From: Bacteroidota bacterium
GTDB lineage: Bacteria; Bacteroidota; Bacteroidia; AKYH767-A; 2013-40CM-41-45
NCBI GenBank assembly: GCA_003151745.1
Contig: PLYJ01000264.1
Location: 1 to 32,044, forward strand
Length of the DNA: 32,044 bases
Direction: 5' to 3'
The notes under the pieces: model-generated
Databases searched by the model: none
What the model saw: the letters and a program-made list of their open reading frames with translations, nothing else
Told to the model about the DNA's origin: nothing
Made by a program: the position numbers and the translations under genes
Shown here: in pieces, positions 22,670 through 31,562 of the stretch
How the letters are laid out: each line of letters starts with the position of its first letter
Position numbering within the stretch: position 1 is the stretch's first letter

Positions 22670-22766
22670 AGTGAGCAGTACTCAGTCTGCAATTGACGGT
22701 AAACGCTTAAGTTTATTCATTGCAACTGAAGGCTGCCGACTGTGGACAGAAGACTCAAAACAATTA

Positions 22767-22796
22767 TTTTGCATCCGCTTCAAACAGCTATTTTTG
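22767..22796 (+). promoter_or_regulatory. Putative promoter of the HMG-CoA-lyase-like gene
   Basis: TTTTG at 22767-22771 and TATTTTTG at 22789-22796, with a 17-bp spacer, form a good match. The open frame begins upstream at GTG 22742, but this promoter places the true start at ATG 22805. Confidence 0.6.
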
Positions 22797-22804
22797 CACG
22801 AGCA

Positions 22805-23659
22805 ATGAATAAAGTTAAGCTAATCGAATGTCCGCGCGATGCCATGCAAGGGCTGCATGACTATATTCCTGTGGACACAAAGGCGTCGTATATCAACGCA
22901 CTTTTAAATGTAGGCTTCGACACCATTGACTTTGGCAGCTTTGTTTCGCCTAAAGCCATCCCTCAATTGAAAGATACCGCGGAAGTGTTAGCAAAGCTTG
23001 ATCTTTCCTCTACTAAATCCAAGCTGCTTGCCATTATTGCCAATGTGCGCGGCGCGGAAGAAGCGGTTGCCTTCGATCAAATAAACTACCTTGGTTTTCC
23101 GTTCTCAGTATCAGAGGAGTTTCAAAGGAGGAATACCAACTCCACGATTGAAGAATCGCTGCTGCGTGTAGAGGAGATTCAGAATCTCTGCGTAAAAAAT
23201 AAAAAGCAATTAGTATTATATATCTCCATGGGTTTCGGCAATCCATACAACGAGCCATGGAATGCTGATATTGTAATCAGATGGATAAAGAAATTGGCAG
23301 GCATGGATATAAAGGTCATTGCCCTTGCTGATACCGTTGGTGTTTCCAATCCTGAAAACATCACCCATTTATTTACGCGCCTCATCCCTGAGTTTATGGA
23401 AATTGAGTTCGGCGCGCATCTTCATACTAATCCTGCGAAGTGGGAAGAGAAAATAAGAGCGGCGTATGAGAGCGGCTGCCGCAGGTTCGATTCGGCCATG
23501 AAAGGCATAGGCGGCTGCCCGATGGCAAACGATGAATTAGTTGGTAATTTAGCCACTGAGAATTTAGTTGACTGGTGCAAACAGAATAAGCTCGAGACAG
23601 GGCTTGATGAACGAGCCTTTGCAGCATCAATGAAGATAGCAGGAGAGACATTTCCTTAA
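22805..23659 (+). CDS. Hydroxymethylglutaryl-CoA lyase-like enzyme
   Basis: The product is 284 aa with an HMGL-like TIM barrel. VKLIECPRDAMQG (Arg11, Asp12) corresponds to the metal/substrate motif at the barrel's start. FGAHLHTNP holds the two barrel histidines. MKGIGGCPMANDELVGNLATENLV matches the HMG-CoA lyase signature with the catalytic Cys in GGCP. The lyase splits HMG-CoA into acetyl-CoA and acetoacetate in leucine breakdown. The neighbouring genes are not from that pathway, so a related aldolase is possible. The start at 22805 rests on the promoter at 22767-22796. Confidence 0.88.
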   Translation: MNKVKLIECPRDAMQGLHDYIPVDTKASYINALLNVGFDTIDFGSFVSPKAIPQLKDTAEVLAKLDLSSTKSKLLAIIANVRGAEEAVAFDQINYLGFPFSVSEEFQRRNTNSTIEESLLRVEEIQNLCVKNKKQLVLYISMGFGNPYNEPWNADIVIRWIKKLAGMDIKVIALADTVGVSNPENITHLFTRLIPEFMEIEFGAHLHTNPAKWEEKIRAAYESGCRRFDSAMKGIGGCPMANDELVGNLATENLVDWCKQNKLETGLDERAFAASMKIAGETFP

Positions 23660-23705
23660 TTCAAGAAATGGGTTATTAATGTAAAAACGTTGTGACAAGA
23701 AAGAG

Positions 23706-23713
23706 TAAATTTG
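23706..23713 (+). promoter_or_regulatory. Putative -7 box upstream of the coiled-coil gene
   Basis: TAAATTTG matches TANNTTTG and would give a leader of ~45 nt before the ATG at 23765. Confidence 0.5.
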
Positions 23714-23764
23714 CGCGTTGCAAATTAGAAATTAACAAGTACGCAAATAGCTTATAGTTTAGAA

Positions 23765-25729
23765 ATGATATTAAAACTGATAAAACTATTGAAAATTAAA
23801 TTTGGGATACTTCTTTTATTACCAATTCTTTTTTTTGTTGATGCATTTGCTCAAACCGGCGGGTATCTCCAGATAAGAGGAATTGTGCAAAAGGATGACA
23901 AGGCTTTGGAAGGTGCTAAGGTGGTGCTTTCTAAAAACGGAGCTGTTGCGCAATCGGTGATTTCGGCAGCCAACGGAACTTTCATTTTCAAGCTCGACTA
24001 TAATCAAAAATATAATCTTGCTATCACCAAAACAGGGTTGATCAGCAAGACTATTGAATTTGATACGAAGATACCCGATGATCAGGTTGACGTGATCATT
24101 GATTTTTACGGAGGGAAGTTTAAAGTTGATTTGTTCGATGACTCCGAAGGTAAATATGAATCTAAGCTTGGGGGAAAGCCTGTTGCAAAAATCTCTTACA
24201 ACAAGACCTATGAAGACTTTGACTATGACGCAGAGTATTCTAAAAAGATAAAAGACGATTTAGATGCTGCTCGTAAATCCGATGAAGCTGATGCCCGCGC
24301 GAAAGAGAAAGCAAGACTTGACTCGGTAAACAAAGCATGGAACGATTCCCTTGCTCTTAAAAAGCAACGTGAAGCAGGCCTTGCAGGTCAGAGAGCTGCT
24401 GCAGAGGCGGCGGCTAAAGCAAAGGCGGATTCAATAGCAAAGGTACAGGCAGATGAAAAAGCAAAAGCAGATGCGCTGGCAAAGGCAGATGCGGAAAAAA
24501 CCAGGCAGGAACAACTGGCGAGAAAAAAATCTGAATCCGATTCCATAGCGAAGGTGCAGGCAGATGAAAAAGCAAAAGCTGATGCAGATGCCAAAGAAAA
24601 GGCTCTTATTGCTGCAAGGGAAAAAAGCGCAAGAGATTCAGCAGCTAAAGCAGATGCGGAGCAGAAACGCATTGCACTTGCGACAAAGCAGAAAGCAGAA
24701 GCTGATTCAATAGCTAAAGTAAAAGAGGAAGCAAGGTTGAAAGCGGATGCGGCGGCTAAAGAACGGGCGCTTGCAGTAGCAGCAGAAAAAGCAAAGCAGG
24801 ATTCAATATCAAAAGCTCAGGCTGATGCAAAAGCGCGGGCTGACGCTGATGCAAAAGCTCAGTCCATTGCAGCAGCAAAAGAAAAAATACGCCAGGATTC
24901 GATAACCAAAGCTGAGGCTGAAAAGACCCGTCTTGCTGAATTTGCAAGAAAGAAGGCTGAGGAAGATTCCATTGCAAAAGTAGTGGCAGATGCGAAAGTG
25001 AAGGCAGATGCTGCAGCTAAAGCGCAAGCCATTGCCGAGGCTAAAGAAAAGGCGCGTCGTGATTCGCTTGACCAGGTAGAGATAGAAAGGAAACGGCTTG
25101 TCATGATTGCAAAACAAAAAGCTGATGCCGATTCCACAGCAAAAGCGGAAATATTAGCCAAGAATAAAGCAGATGCAGAAGCAAGGGCGCAGGTAATTGC
25201 TGCAGAAAGAGAAAAGGTACGTCAGGATTCAATTGCCAGGGTGGAAGAAGAAACCAAAGTGAGAGCAAAAGCAGAAGCAGATGTAAGAGCGAAGCTGATG
25301 GCAGACTCTACTGCAAGAGCGCAAATTGAAGAAAGTAAAAGACAAGAGGAGCGTAAGAAAATCGTGAATGATTCGCTCGTGAAGGCAAAACAGGATTCTA
25401 TTAGTTTTGCATTAGCTGAAAAGCGCGCCTTAGCTGACTCTGTTTCTAAAGCGAAGACCCTCGCTGCCATTGAAGCAAAGAAGGTTGCCCTGGTGGATGA
25501 CAAAGATTATCCTGAAGGACTCACAGAAGAAACCAAAACGGAAGCAAATAAAACCATCTACCGCACTGTCATAAAGAAAAAGGATTCATCTGTTATTTTC
25601 CAGAAGATTGTTTATGGATGGGGTGGTGTTTATTATTTTAAGAATACTGCCAGCATTTCCGAGAATACCTATACGCTCGAAATCAAAAAAGCAAAGGATA
25701 CTTTGGATAAGGATAAGGAGATTAAATAA
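23765..25729 (+). CDS. Secreted TolA-like coiled-coil protein with carboxypeptidase-regulatory-like domain
   Basis: The product is 654 aa. The signal peptide ends FFVDAFAQ (~30). Residues ~34-115 form a CarboxypepD_reg-like beta domain (LQIRGIVQKDDKALEGAKVVL, GTFIFKLDYNQKYNLAITKTG). Residues ~150-560 are an Ala/Lys/Asp/Glu/Arg-rich helix with repeated DSIAK-like words (about 14 D-S-[ILTAV] steps) and a larger period of ~54 residues, similar in composition to TolA domain II. The C-terminal ~75 residues (NKTIYRTVIKKKDSSVIFQKIVYGWGG...) are a small globular part. No T9SS tail or membrane anchor is seen after the signal peptide. A periplasmic spanning or scaffold role is inferred. Antisense ORFs here are compositional shadows. 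Confidence 0.8.
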   Translation: MILKLIKLLKIKFGILLLLPILFFVDAFAQTGGYLQIRGIVQKDDKALEGAKVVLSKNGAVAQSVISAANGTFIFKLDYNQKYNLAITKTGLISKTIEFDTKIPDDQVDVIIDFYGGKFKVDLFDDSEGKYESKLGGKPVAKISYNKTYEDFDYDAEYSKKIKDDLDAARKSDEADARAKEKARLDSVNKAWNDSLALKKQREAGLAGQRAAAEAAAKAKADSIAKVQADEKAKADALAKADAEKTRQEQLARKKSESDSIAKVQADEKAKADADAKEKALIAAREKSARDSAAKADAEQKRIALATKQKAEADSIAKVKEEARLKADAAAKERALAVAAEKAKQDSISKAQADAKARADADAKAQSIAAAKEKIRQDSITKAEAEKTRLAEFARKKAEEDSIAKVVADAKVKADAAAKAQAIAEAKEKARRDSLDQVEIERKRLVMIAKQKADADSTAKAEILAKNKADAEARAQVIAAEREKVRQDSIARVEEETKVRAKAEADVRAKLMADSTARAQIEESKRQEERKKIVNDSLVKAKQDSISFALAEKRALADSVSKAKTLAAIEAKKVALVDDKDYPEGLTEETKTEANKTIYRTVIKKKDSSVIFQKIVYGWGGVYYFKNTASISENTYTLEIKKAKDTLDKDKEIK

Positions 25730-25730
25730 A

Positions 25731-25781
25731 TGAATTTTTAGTTTGATGAATTGGAGAATAAATCAATAAATTAAAAATTCA
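25731..25781. repeat. TGAATTTTTA/TAAAAATTCA inverted repeat between two genes
   Basis: The 10-bp arms at 25731-25740 and 25772-25781 fill almost the whole 54-bp spacer between the coiled-coil gene and the DUF4139 gene. It may be a weak terminator or an mRNA stem. Confidence 0.65.
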
Positions 25782-25783
25782 AT

Positions 25784-27394
25784 ATGATCATGAAAAGGAT
25801 CTTTCTTTTATTTTTTCTTTTTCTTTCGATTATCAGTTATTCCCAAACGGTTAAGACCATTTCCAATACGGATATAAAAGAAGTGAAGGTTTACCTGACC
25901 GGCGCCCAGATTGTGCGTGAGATAAAAACCTCTGTTGATGCAGGCACCATGCAGCTTTCCATCGAAGGCCTGTCAGAACATATTAACGCGGGAAGCATAA
26001 CGGTTACGGGAACCGGTGATGCAACACTGCTATCCGTTGTGTCCCAGCTCGACTATCTCAACTCCACAAAGAAATCGCCGCAGTTAAAGATGTTGCAGGA
26101 TTCTCTCGATGAACTTAATCATTCATTAGTCAAAATAAATGACTTGTCTTCTATTTTCAATGGAGAGATTGATATGCTTAATGCAAATAAGAGCATAGGC
26201 GGCGCCAACGTAGGTGTTGACAAAGATAATCTGAAGGAAATAGCCGACTTCTATCGTGAGCGAATGATAGAGTTGAAAATAAAGCTGCTTGACAATAAAA
26301 CTGAATTAAAGAAAATAGGCGAGCACATTAAAAAAGTCTCGCAGCAAATATCCACACTTTCGGCACAAGAAAATAAACCTACCAGCACTATTCTTGTAAC
26401 TCTTGACTCTAAACAAAAGACAAACCTCTCTCTTGAAGTCAGTTATATTGTTTCTAATGCAGGATGGACTCCCCTCTATGATGTTCGTGCGGTTGACGTA
26501 AATAGCAATGTGCAATTGGGTTATAAGGCAAATGTTTTTCAAAGCACAGGAGAGGAATGGAAAAATGTAAAGCTGAAACTTTCTACCGGCAATCCCACTC
26601 AAAATGGAGTGAAGCCAACCCTCGTTCCGTGGTACCTTAATTTTTATCAGCCTCGTGCGTATGGATCTTATAAATTGGACAAGAACGCTGCAATTCAAAA
26701 TAACTTATCAATGGAAGCGCCCTCCACTCAAACCAGGGAAGAACTGGTAAACCCTGTTTCTTCCTATGTTTCTGTTGAACAGAACCAGCTAACCACCGAT
26801 TTCAACATAGCTATTCCTTATTCCATTCCTTCTGATGGCAAGAAATACCTCGTGGATGTGCAGACATTTTCTTTGCCTGCTATATATGTTTATTCGGCAG
26901 TTCCGAAATTGGACAGGGATGCATTTCTTCTTGCACGGATAACGGGATGGGATGATCTTAATTTATTAAGCGGGGAAGCTAATATTTATTTTGAAGGATC
27001 GTTTGTGGGCAACTCCGTCATTGACACACGCAGCACCAAGGACACGCTTGATATATCACTTGGCAGAGATAAAAGAATTGTCATTACGCGCGAAAAGAGA
27101 AAGGATGTGAGCAGCACAAAATTTATCGGCAACAATACTGTGAAGGAACTTAATTACCTACTCACAGTAAGAAACGGGAAGAAAGACCCGATTAAAATTA
27201 TCATCGAAGACCAGTTGCCTGTTTCAAAGAATACCGATATTGAAGTAAAGACGATAGATATAGATGGAGGAGAATATTTCTCCGAAACAGGTAAGGTGAA
27301 ATGGACGCTCAATATTGCACCGGGCAACACGGCTTCTAAAAAACTCAATTTTTCAGTGAAGTATCCAAAAAATAAGATCGTTGAGGGATTGTAA
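25784..27394 (+). CDS. DUF4140/DUF4139 protein, mucoidy-inhibitor (MuiA-like) family
   Basis: The product is 536 aa. The signal peptide is MKRIFLLFFLFLSIISYSQ, starting at the second ATG (25790); ATG 25784 adds two residues. The N-terminal DUF4140 domain (~25-125: IKEVKVYLTGAQIVREI) is followed by a coiled-coil linker (~130-200) and a DUF4139 domain (~205-535) with SLEVSYIVSNAGWTPLYDVRA and a beta-rich end (EDQLPVSKNTDIEVK, GKVKWTLNIAPG). Family members are exported and poorly characterised. It lies 54 bp after the coiled-coil gene on the same strand, so a shared envelope role is possible. Confidence 0.88.
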   Translation: MIMKRIFLLFFLFLSIISYSQTVKTISNTDIKEVKVYLTGAQIVREIKTSVDAGTMQLSIEGLSEHINAGSITVTGTGDATLLSVVSQLDYLNSTKKSPQLKMLQDSLDELNHSLVKINDLSSIFNGEIDMLNANKSIGGANVGVDKDNLKEIADFYRERMIELKIKLLDNKTELKKIGEHIKKVSQQISTLSAQENKPTSTILVTLDSKQKTNLSLEVSYIVSNAGWTPLYDVRAVDVNSNVQLGYKANVFQSTGEEWKNVKLKLSTGNPTQNGVKPTLVPWYLNFYQPRAYGSYKLDKNAAIQNNLSMEAPSTQTREELVNPVSSYVSVEQNQLTTDFNIAIPYSIPSDGKKYLVDVQTFSLPAIYVYSAVPKLDRDAFLLARITGWDDLNLLSGEANIYFEGSFVGNSVIDTRSTKDTLDISLGRDKRIVITREKRKDVSSTKFIGNNTVKELNYLLTVRNGKKDPIKIIIEDQLPVSKNTDIEVKTIDIDGGEYFSETGKVKWTLNIAPGNTASKKLNFSVKYPKNKIVEGL

Positions 27395-27441
27395 AGTTTA
27401 TAATTTGCAGCTGCTAAAAAGTCCGTTTAATACTAAGGGTA

Positions 27442-27741
27442 TCAGAAAGCATTATATATACTATTCCACAATTCTTCCTCGCTGCCTTTTTCAAAAGTCA
27501 TTTTCCTGCTGAGAAGGTTTGGTTCTGAATTTATTGACAGGTCAATACGCGCTGCCTGATCATCAATCCTGGATGCATTTATATCAAGTGAAAGGCTTTG
27601 CTGGAAAAATCTTCTTTTATGCGCTCTTATTTTTCCCTGCATTTCATTGGAGGAAATAATGACAAATCCCTTCCTCTTCAGGATCTTTTGAAGACGAAGG
27701 AACACTTTATCAATAGGATATTGCAGTAAGGCTGTTTGCAT
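27442..27741 (-). CDS. Small conserved-looking hypothetical protein
   Basis: The product is 99 aa and I do not name its family. It is soluble, with an amphipathic start (MQTALLQYPIDKVFLRLQKIL) and the segment KRKGFVIISSNEMQGKIRAHKRRFF, then alternating strands (LSLDINASRIDDQAARIDLSI). The pattern resembles small alpha/beta proteins of Bacteroidota in which a helix precedes a beta sheet. It is convergent with the DUF4139 gene (47-bp gap) and upstream of nothing on its strand. The spacers 27395-27441 and 27742-27859 hold no gene. Confidence 0.7.
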   Translation of the reverse strand: MQTALLQYPIDKVFLRLQKILKRKGFVIISSNEMQGKIRAHKRRFFQQSLSLDINASRIDDQAARIDLSINSEPNLLSRKMTFEKGSEEELWNSIYNAF

Positions 27742-27859
27742 AAGAATGCACCAACGGTATAAAGGTTCTTGATGAATCCTACTATTTTAATAAATTTAGT
27801 AACCTTAAAGTAATTACTGTGTGTCCCTCGAAGAGCGGATATTTATACTCAAATCTTGC

Positions 27860-29890
27860 TTATTTTTCTATTTTTTTAATCATTTTCTCCAGCTCCTGCA
27901 TTTCATCACGCAAACGGGCAGCTTCATAAAAATCAAGATCTTTGGCGGCTTTTTCCATTTCGCGTTTCTTAGCAGTGATCGCCTTTTTTAGCTGCGCTTC
28001 AGACATGTAATTGACAACAGGATCAGCAGCTATTGTAATGCCGTCATGATCAATATAAGGCTTCGGTTCGCCCATTTTGGAATCAGCAACTCTTGTCTGT
28101 GTCATAATGCTTTCTGTTGATTTAACAATTTGTCGGGGAGTGATATTGTATTCCATATTATAGTCAAGCTGCTTCTCCCGCCTGCGATTGGTCTGGTCAA
28201 TTGTTTTTTGCATACTGTCAGTCACCTTGTCTGCGTAAAAGATAACGCGCCCGTTAATATTACGCGCTGCACGTCCCGCTGTCTGTGTAAGCGAGCGGTT
28301 GCTTCGCAGAAAGCCTTCTTTGTCTGCATCTAAAATGGCGACGAGGGACACTTCGGGAAGATCAAGCCCTTCGCGCAGCAGGTTGATGCCGATGAGCACA
28401 TCAAAGTTACCAAGCCGCAGATCGCGCAGCAGTTCCACACGGTCAAGTGTTTCTACTTCACTGTGTATATACCTGCAATTAATATTCAACTTCGTCATGT
28501 ACTTGGCTAATTCTTCCGCCATGCGCTTGGTGAGCGTGGTTATAAGAACCCGCTGTCCCGCCTTTACCGTTTTATCAATTTCATCAAGCAGGTCATCCAC
28601 CTGGTTAATGCTTGGACGCACTTCAATAACAGGATCAAGCAATCCCGTTGGACGTATTACCTGCTCCACAATCACACCCTGGCTTTGTTCAATCTCGAAA
28701 TCCGCCGGCGTTGCACTCACATATATAATCTGGTTTAGCATTAGCTCAAACTCATCAAACTTCAATGGGCGATTGTCCATTGCTGAAGGCAAACGAAATC
28801 CGTATTCAACCAAGTTGACCTTACGCGAGCGGTCACCGGCATACATGGCGCGTATCTGCGGAATGGTTGCATGGCTTTCATCAATCACCATCAGGTAATC
28901 ATCAGGAAAATAATCGAGCAGACAGAAGGGACGAGTACCCGGATCTCTGCCATCAAAATAGCGTGAGTAGTTTTCAATGCCGCTGCAATAGCCGAGCTCG
29001 CGTATCATCTCTAAGTCATACGTTACACGGTCTTCCAAACGCTTTGCTTCTACGTTCTGCCCAAGCAATTTCATATATTCCACCTGCTTCACCATGTCTT
29101 CCTGTATCTGCCAAATGGCAGTAAGCTGCCTGTCAGGGCTTGTTACAAAGATGCTGGCAGGATAAATAGTGATCTCGTCTGTTTTTTCCAATGTCCTGCC
29201 GCTTACAGGATCAATCTTGCTGATCTCTTCAATCTCATCACCGAAGAAAACAAAGCGGTAAGCGAAGTCGCTGTAAGCAAGAAATAAATCAACAGTATCG
29301 CCTCTCACCCGGAATTGCCCGCGCTCAAACTCAACCTCCGTGCGTGAATACAAAGCTGTAACTAATAAGTTCAGGAATTTGTTTCGTGAAATCTTCGTGC
29401 CAACGCTAACTATTATTACATTCTCCTTGAAGTCGGCAGGATTGCCGATACCATATATGCAGGACACAGAGCTTACTACAATAACATCTTTCCTGCCTGA
29501 CAGAAGAGATGTTGTTGTGCTAAGCCGCAGCTTTTCAATTTCATCATTAATGGCAAGGTCCTTCTCTATATAGGTATTAGTTGAAGGGATAAATGCTTCC
29601 GGCTGATAATAATCGTAATAAGAAACAAAATATTCAACGGCATTATTAGGGAAGAACTGCTTGAACTCGCCATACAACTGCGCCGCCAGCGTTTTATTAT
29701 GACTGAGAATGAGCGTTGCCTTCTGTGTCTGCTGAATTACATTAGCAATGGTGAACGTCTTTCCCGAACCGGTTATGCCCAGCAACGTCTGCGCATAATC
29801 TTCACGCTTCACGCCTTCCACAAGCTGTTGAATGGCTTCCGGCTGATCGCCTGTTGGATAAAACTCCGATGTTAATTCAAACTTCTTCAT
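27860..29890 (-). CDS. uvrB: Excinuclease ABC subunit B
   Basis: The product is 676 aa, the usual UvrB length. Walker A GITGSGKT (38-45), the beta-hairpin region YYDYYQPEAFIPSTNTYIEKD (~91-112) that checks the DNA strand, helicase motifs (DESHAT, SATPADFE, GINLLREGLDLPEVSL, QTAGRAARN) and a C-terminal UVR domain (AKDLDFYEAARLRDEMQEL) are all present. It is the damage-verification subunit of nucleotide excision repair, working with UvrA and UvrC. Its ATG overlaps the aroE stop by 4 nt (ATGA), so both are read from the aroE promoter. Confidence 0.98.
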   Translation of the reverse strand: MKKFELTSEFYPTGDQPEAIQQLVEGVKREDYAQTLLGITGSGKTFTIANVIQQTQKATLILSHNKTLAAQLYGEFKQFFPNNAVEYFVSYYDYYQPEAFIPSTNTYIEKDLAINDEIEKLRLSTTTSLLSGRKDVIVVSSVSCIYGIGNPADFKENVIIVSVGTKISRNKFLNLLVTALYSRTEVEFERGQFRVRGDTVDLFLAYSDFAYRFVFFGDEIEEISKIDPVSGRTLEKTDEITIYPASIFVTSPDRQLTAIWQIQEDMVKQVEYMKLLGQNVEAKRLEDRVTYDLEMIRELGYCSGIENYSRYFDGRDPGTRPFCLLDYFPDDYLMVIDESHATIPQIRAMYAGDRSRKVNLVEYGFRLPSAMDNRPLKFDEFELMLNQIIYVSATPADFEIEQSQGVIVEQVIRPTGLLDPVIEVRPSINQVDDLLDEIDKTVKAGQRVLITTLTKRMAEELAKYMTKLNINCRYIHSEVETLDRVELLRDLRLGNFDVLIGINLLREGLDLPEVSLVAILDADKEGFLRSNRSLTQTAGRAARNINGRVIFYADKVTDSMQKTIDQTNRRREKQLDYNMEYNITPRQIVKSTESIMTQTRVADSKMGEPKPYIDHDGITIAADPVVNYMSEAQLKKAITAKKREMEKAAKDLDFYEAARLRDEMQELEKMIKKIEK

Positions 29891-30645
29891 TTATTATTCC
29901 ATATCTCCCATGCCTTCTCTGCCTGCAGCTTAAGCATAGTCAAACCGTTTTGAACGGCAGCGCCTTTCTCTTTTCCTTTTTGTAAAAATAATGTTTCTTC
30001 AGGATTATAAACAAGATCGTATAGCAAATGCTTTTTGCTGATGTGCTCATAAGGAACAGGAGGGAAGGAGCTAATATCCGGATAAGTACCTAACGGGGTT
30101 GTATTTATAATCAATAGATTGTTGCCAATTATTTCATCATTCAACTGATCATAGCTAATGATCTTATCTCCTGATTTCTTTCTGCTCACAAACAAAAACT
30201 CAATGCCAAGCTTATTCATAACGTATGCCACAGCCTTTGATGCACCTCCTGTGCCAAGCACCAATGCTTTCTTATGATGCGATTGCAACAAGGGCTTCAA
30301 TGAATTTTCAAATCCGAAAGCATCCGTGTTGTAACCCGTGAGCAGTTCATGGGCAACCGGTGAAGAGCGATGAATGATTTTAATTGCGTTCACGGCGCCA
30401 ATTGCTTTTGCTTCATCGCTCATGTCGGTGAGATAAGGAATGACGGATTGCTTGTGCGGAATGGTAACATTTAATCCCCTCAGCTCTTTCTGCGATTTAA
30501 TGAGCGCAGGCAACCCGGTAATGTTTTCCATTGGAAAGTTTTCATACATACAATCTTTCAAACCTTCATGTTCAAACTTCTCAGTGAAGTATTTTTTAGA
30601 GAAAGAGTGTGAGAGGGGATAACCGATAAGTCCGAAAAGCTGCAT
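29887..30645 (-). CDS. aroE: Shikimate dehydrogenase
   Basis: The product is 252 aa. It reduces 3-dehydroshikimate to shikimate with NADPH. Family motifs: LIGYPLSHSFSK (substrate Ser), GLNVTIPHKQSV (catalytic Lys), NTDAFGFENSL (Asn and Asp), and VLGTGGASKAVAYV (dinucleotide fold). The frame is open from 30678, but a -7 box at 30652-30659 places the start at ATG 30645, which begins MQLFGLIGYPL as expected for the family. It overlaps uvrB by 4 nt, making a two-gene operon. Confidence 0.95.
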   Translation of the reverse strand: MQLFGLIGYPLSHSFSKKYFTEKFEHEGLKDCMYENFPMENITGLPALIKSQKELRGLNVTIPHKQSVIPYLTDMSDEAKAIGAVNAIKIIHRSSPVAHELLTGYNTDAFGFENSLKPLLQSHHKKALVLGTGGASKAVAYVMNKLGIEFLFVSRKKSGDKIISYDQLNDEIIGNNLLIINTTPLGTYPDISSFPPVPYEHISKKHLLYDLVYNPEETLFLQKGKEKGAAVQNGLTMLKLQAEKAWEIWNNK

Positions 30646-30651
30646 AGGGGG

Positions 30652-30659
30652 CAAAGATA
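30652..30659 (-). promoter_or_regulatory. Putative aroE-uvrB promoter -7 box
   Basis: TATCTTTG on the minus strand, 6 bp before the ATG at 30645, matches the consensus. A TTTG at 30676-30679 (16-bp spacer) lies in the AAAGTTC tract, so the repeat may supply the -33 element. Confidence 0.6.
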
Positions 30660-30667
30660 GGAATCGT

Positions 30668-30746
30668 TTAAAGTTCAAAGTTCAAAGTTCAAAGTTCAAA
30701 GTTCAAGGTTAGCGCAACTTTAAACTTTGAACTTTGAACTTTAAAC
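30668..30746. repeat. AAAGTTC tandem and inverted heptamer tract
   Basis: The word AAAGTTC occurs about five times in direct order at 30670-30705, followed by inverted copies GAACTTT/AACTTTAAA at 30716-30745. The tract separates dedA from aroE on the minus strand and overlaps the dedA stop codon. The hairpin could end the dedA transcript. Confidence 0.88.
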
Positions 30747-31394
30747 CTTTTTCGTTGCCGCTTTCATCTTCACAATCTGAAAAACAGCCGGAATGAGGGA
30801 AATGATAATGATTGCAAGAACAACCAGCTCAAAGTGCTTGCTTACAAACTCATTTCCTCCGAACCTGTAACCGGCGTAGGTAAGCAAGCTCACCCACGTG
30901 ATTCCGCCAACGAGGCAGAAGAAAATATATTTGCTGTATTTCATCGTACCCACGCCTGCCACAAAAGGAGCAAACGTGCGGATGATAGGTATAAAGCGGG
31001 CAATGATAATCGTTTTGCCTCCATGCTTTTCATAAAACTCATGTGTGTGAGTAAGGTATTCATGTTTTAAAATCTTTCTCAATCCCCGCATATCAAAAAG
31101 CTTCGTGCCGATAAAACGCCCGATTAAATAATTTACGTTATCACCTAATATGGCAGCAGCAAAAAGCAACGGTATCAATAAGCGAATGTCAAGAATGCCT
31201 GTCTTGGCAGTGATGGCTCCTGCAGCAAACAACAGGGAATCGCCGGGCAGGAAAGGAGTTGCCACCAAACCTGTTTCGCAAAAGATAATGAGGCAAAGAA
31301 TAACGTAAGTCGTTGTCCTGTAATGCAGCATCAGGTTTTCGAGGTGCTTATCGAGGTGAAGAAGCCAGTCAACGGGGTGTTGTAGAAAGTCCAT
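30741..31394 (-). CDS. DedA-family membrane protein
   Basis: The product is 217 aa. It has several hydrophobic segments (~30-50, 72-92, 155-175, 187-207) and the family motifs FLPGDSLLFAAGA (~48-60), LGDNVNYLIGRFIG, and ARFIPIIRTFAPFVAGVGTM, whose Arg and Pro residues are typical of DedA/SNARE-associated (VTT-like) proteins. Members act in lipid-carrier flipping and membrane homeostasis. The N-terminus is a 25-residue soluble part. It is upstream of aroE and separated from it by a repeat tract. Confidence 0.93.
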   Translation of the reverse strand: MDFLQHPVDWLLHLDKHLENLMLHYRTTTYVILCLIIFCETGLVATPFLPGDSLLFAAGAITAKTGILDIRLLIPLLFAAAILGDNVNYLIGRFIGTKLFDMRGLRKILKHEYLTHTHEFYEKHGGKTIIIARFIPIIRTFAPFVAGVGTMKYSKYIFFCLVGGITWVSLLTYAGYRFGGNEFVSKHFELVVLAIIIISLIPAVFQIVKMKAATKKV

Positions 31395-31435
31395 AGGTGA
31401 ATGTTAAGCGCCAAAGGAAGTAAAAAGCAAGGAAT

Positions 31436-31535
31436 AATTAAAAGGGAAAGAATAATTAAATAAGGAATAAGTAATAAAGCGCTAAATGTTCGTTTTGCTA
31501 TTTATTCATTATTCCTTATACGTTATTCCTTATTT
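31436..31535. repeat. AAGGAATAA/TTATTCCTTA inverted words upstream of dedA
   Basis: Direct copies of GGAATAA-type words at 31430-31480 face inverted TTATTC/ATTCCTTA words at 31501-31533. It fills most of the divergent spacer between dedA and the small membrane-protein gene. No regulator site is recognised. Confidence 0.65.
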
Positions 31536-31537
31536 GT

Positions 31538-31545
31538 TATCTTTG
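31538..31545 (+). promoter_or_regulatory. Putative promoter -7 box of small membrane protein gene
   Basis: TATCTTTG matches TANNTTTG and gives a short leader before the ATG at 31563. Confidence 0.5.
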
Positions 31546-31562
31546 GAAAAGATTTTATACGT

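Noticed and set aside
24388-25503. Long antisense ORFs opposite the coiled-coil gene
   Set aside because: They arise from the Ala/Lys-biased codons of the real gene, are Ser/Phe/Ala-rich and have no promoter or family motif.
30668-30746. CRISPR or iteron origin
   Set aside because: The AAAGTTC words are only 7 nt, run in both directions, and no replication gene is adjacent.
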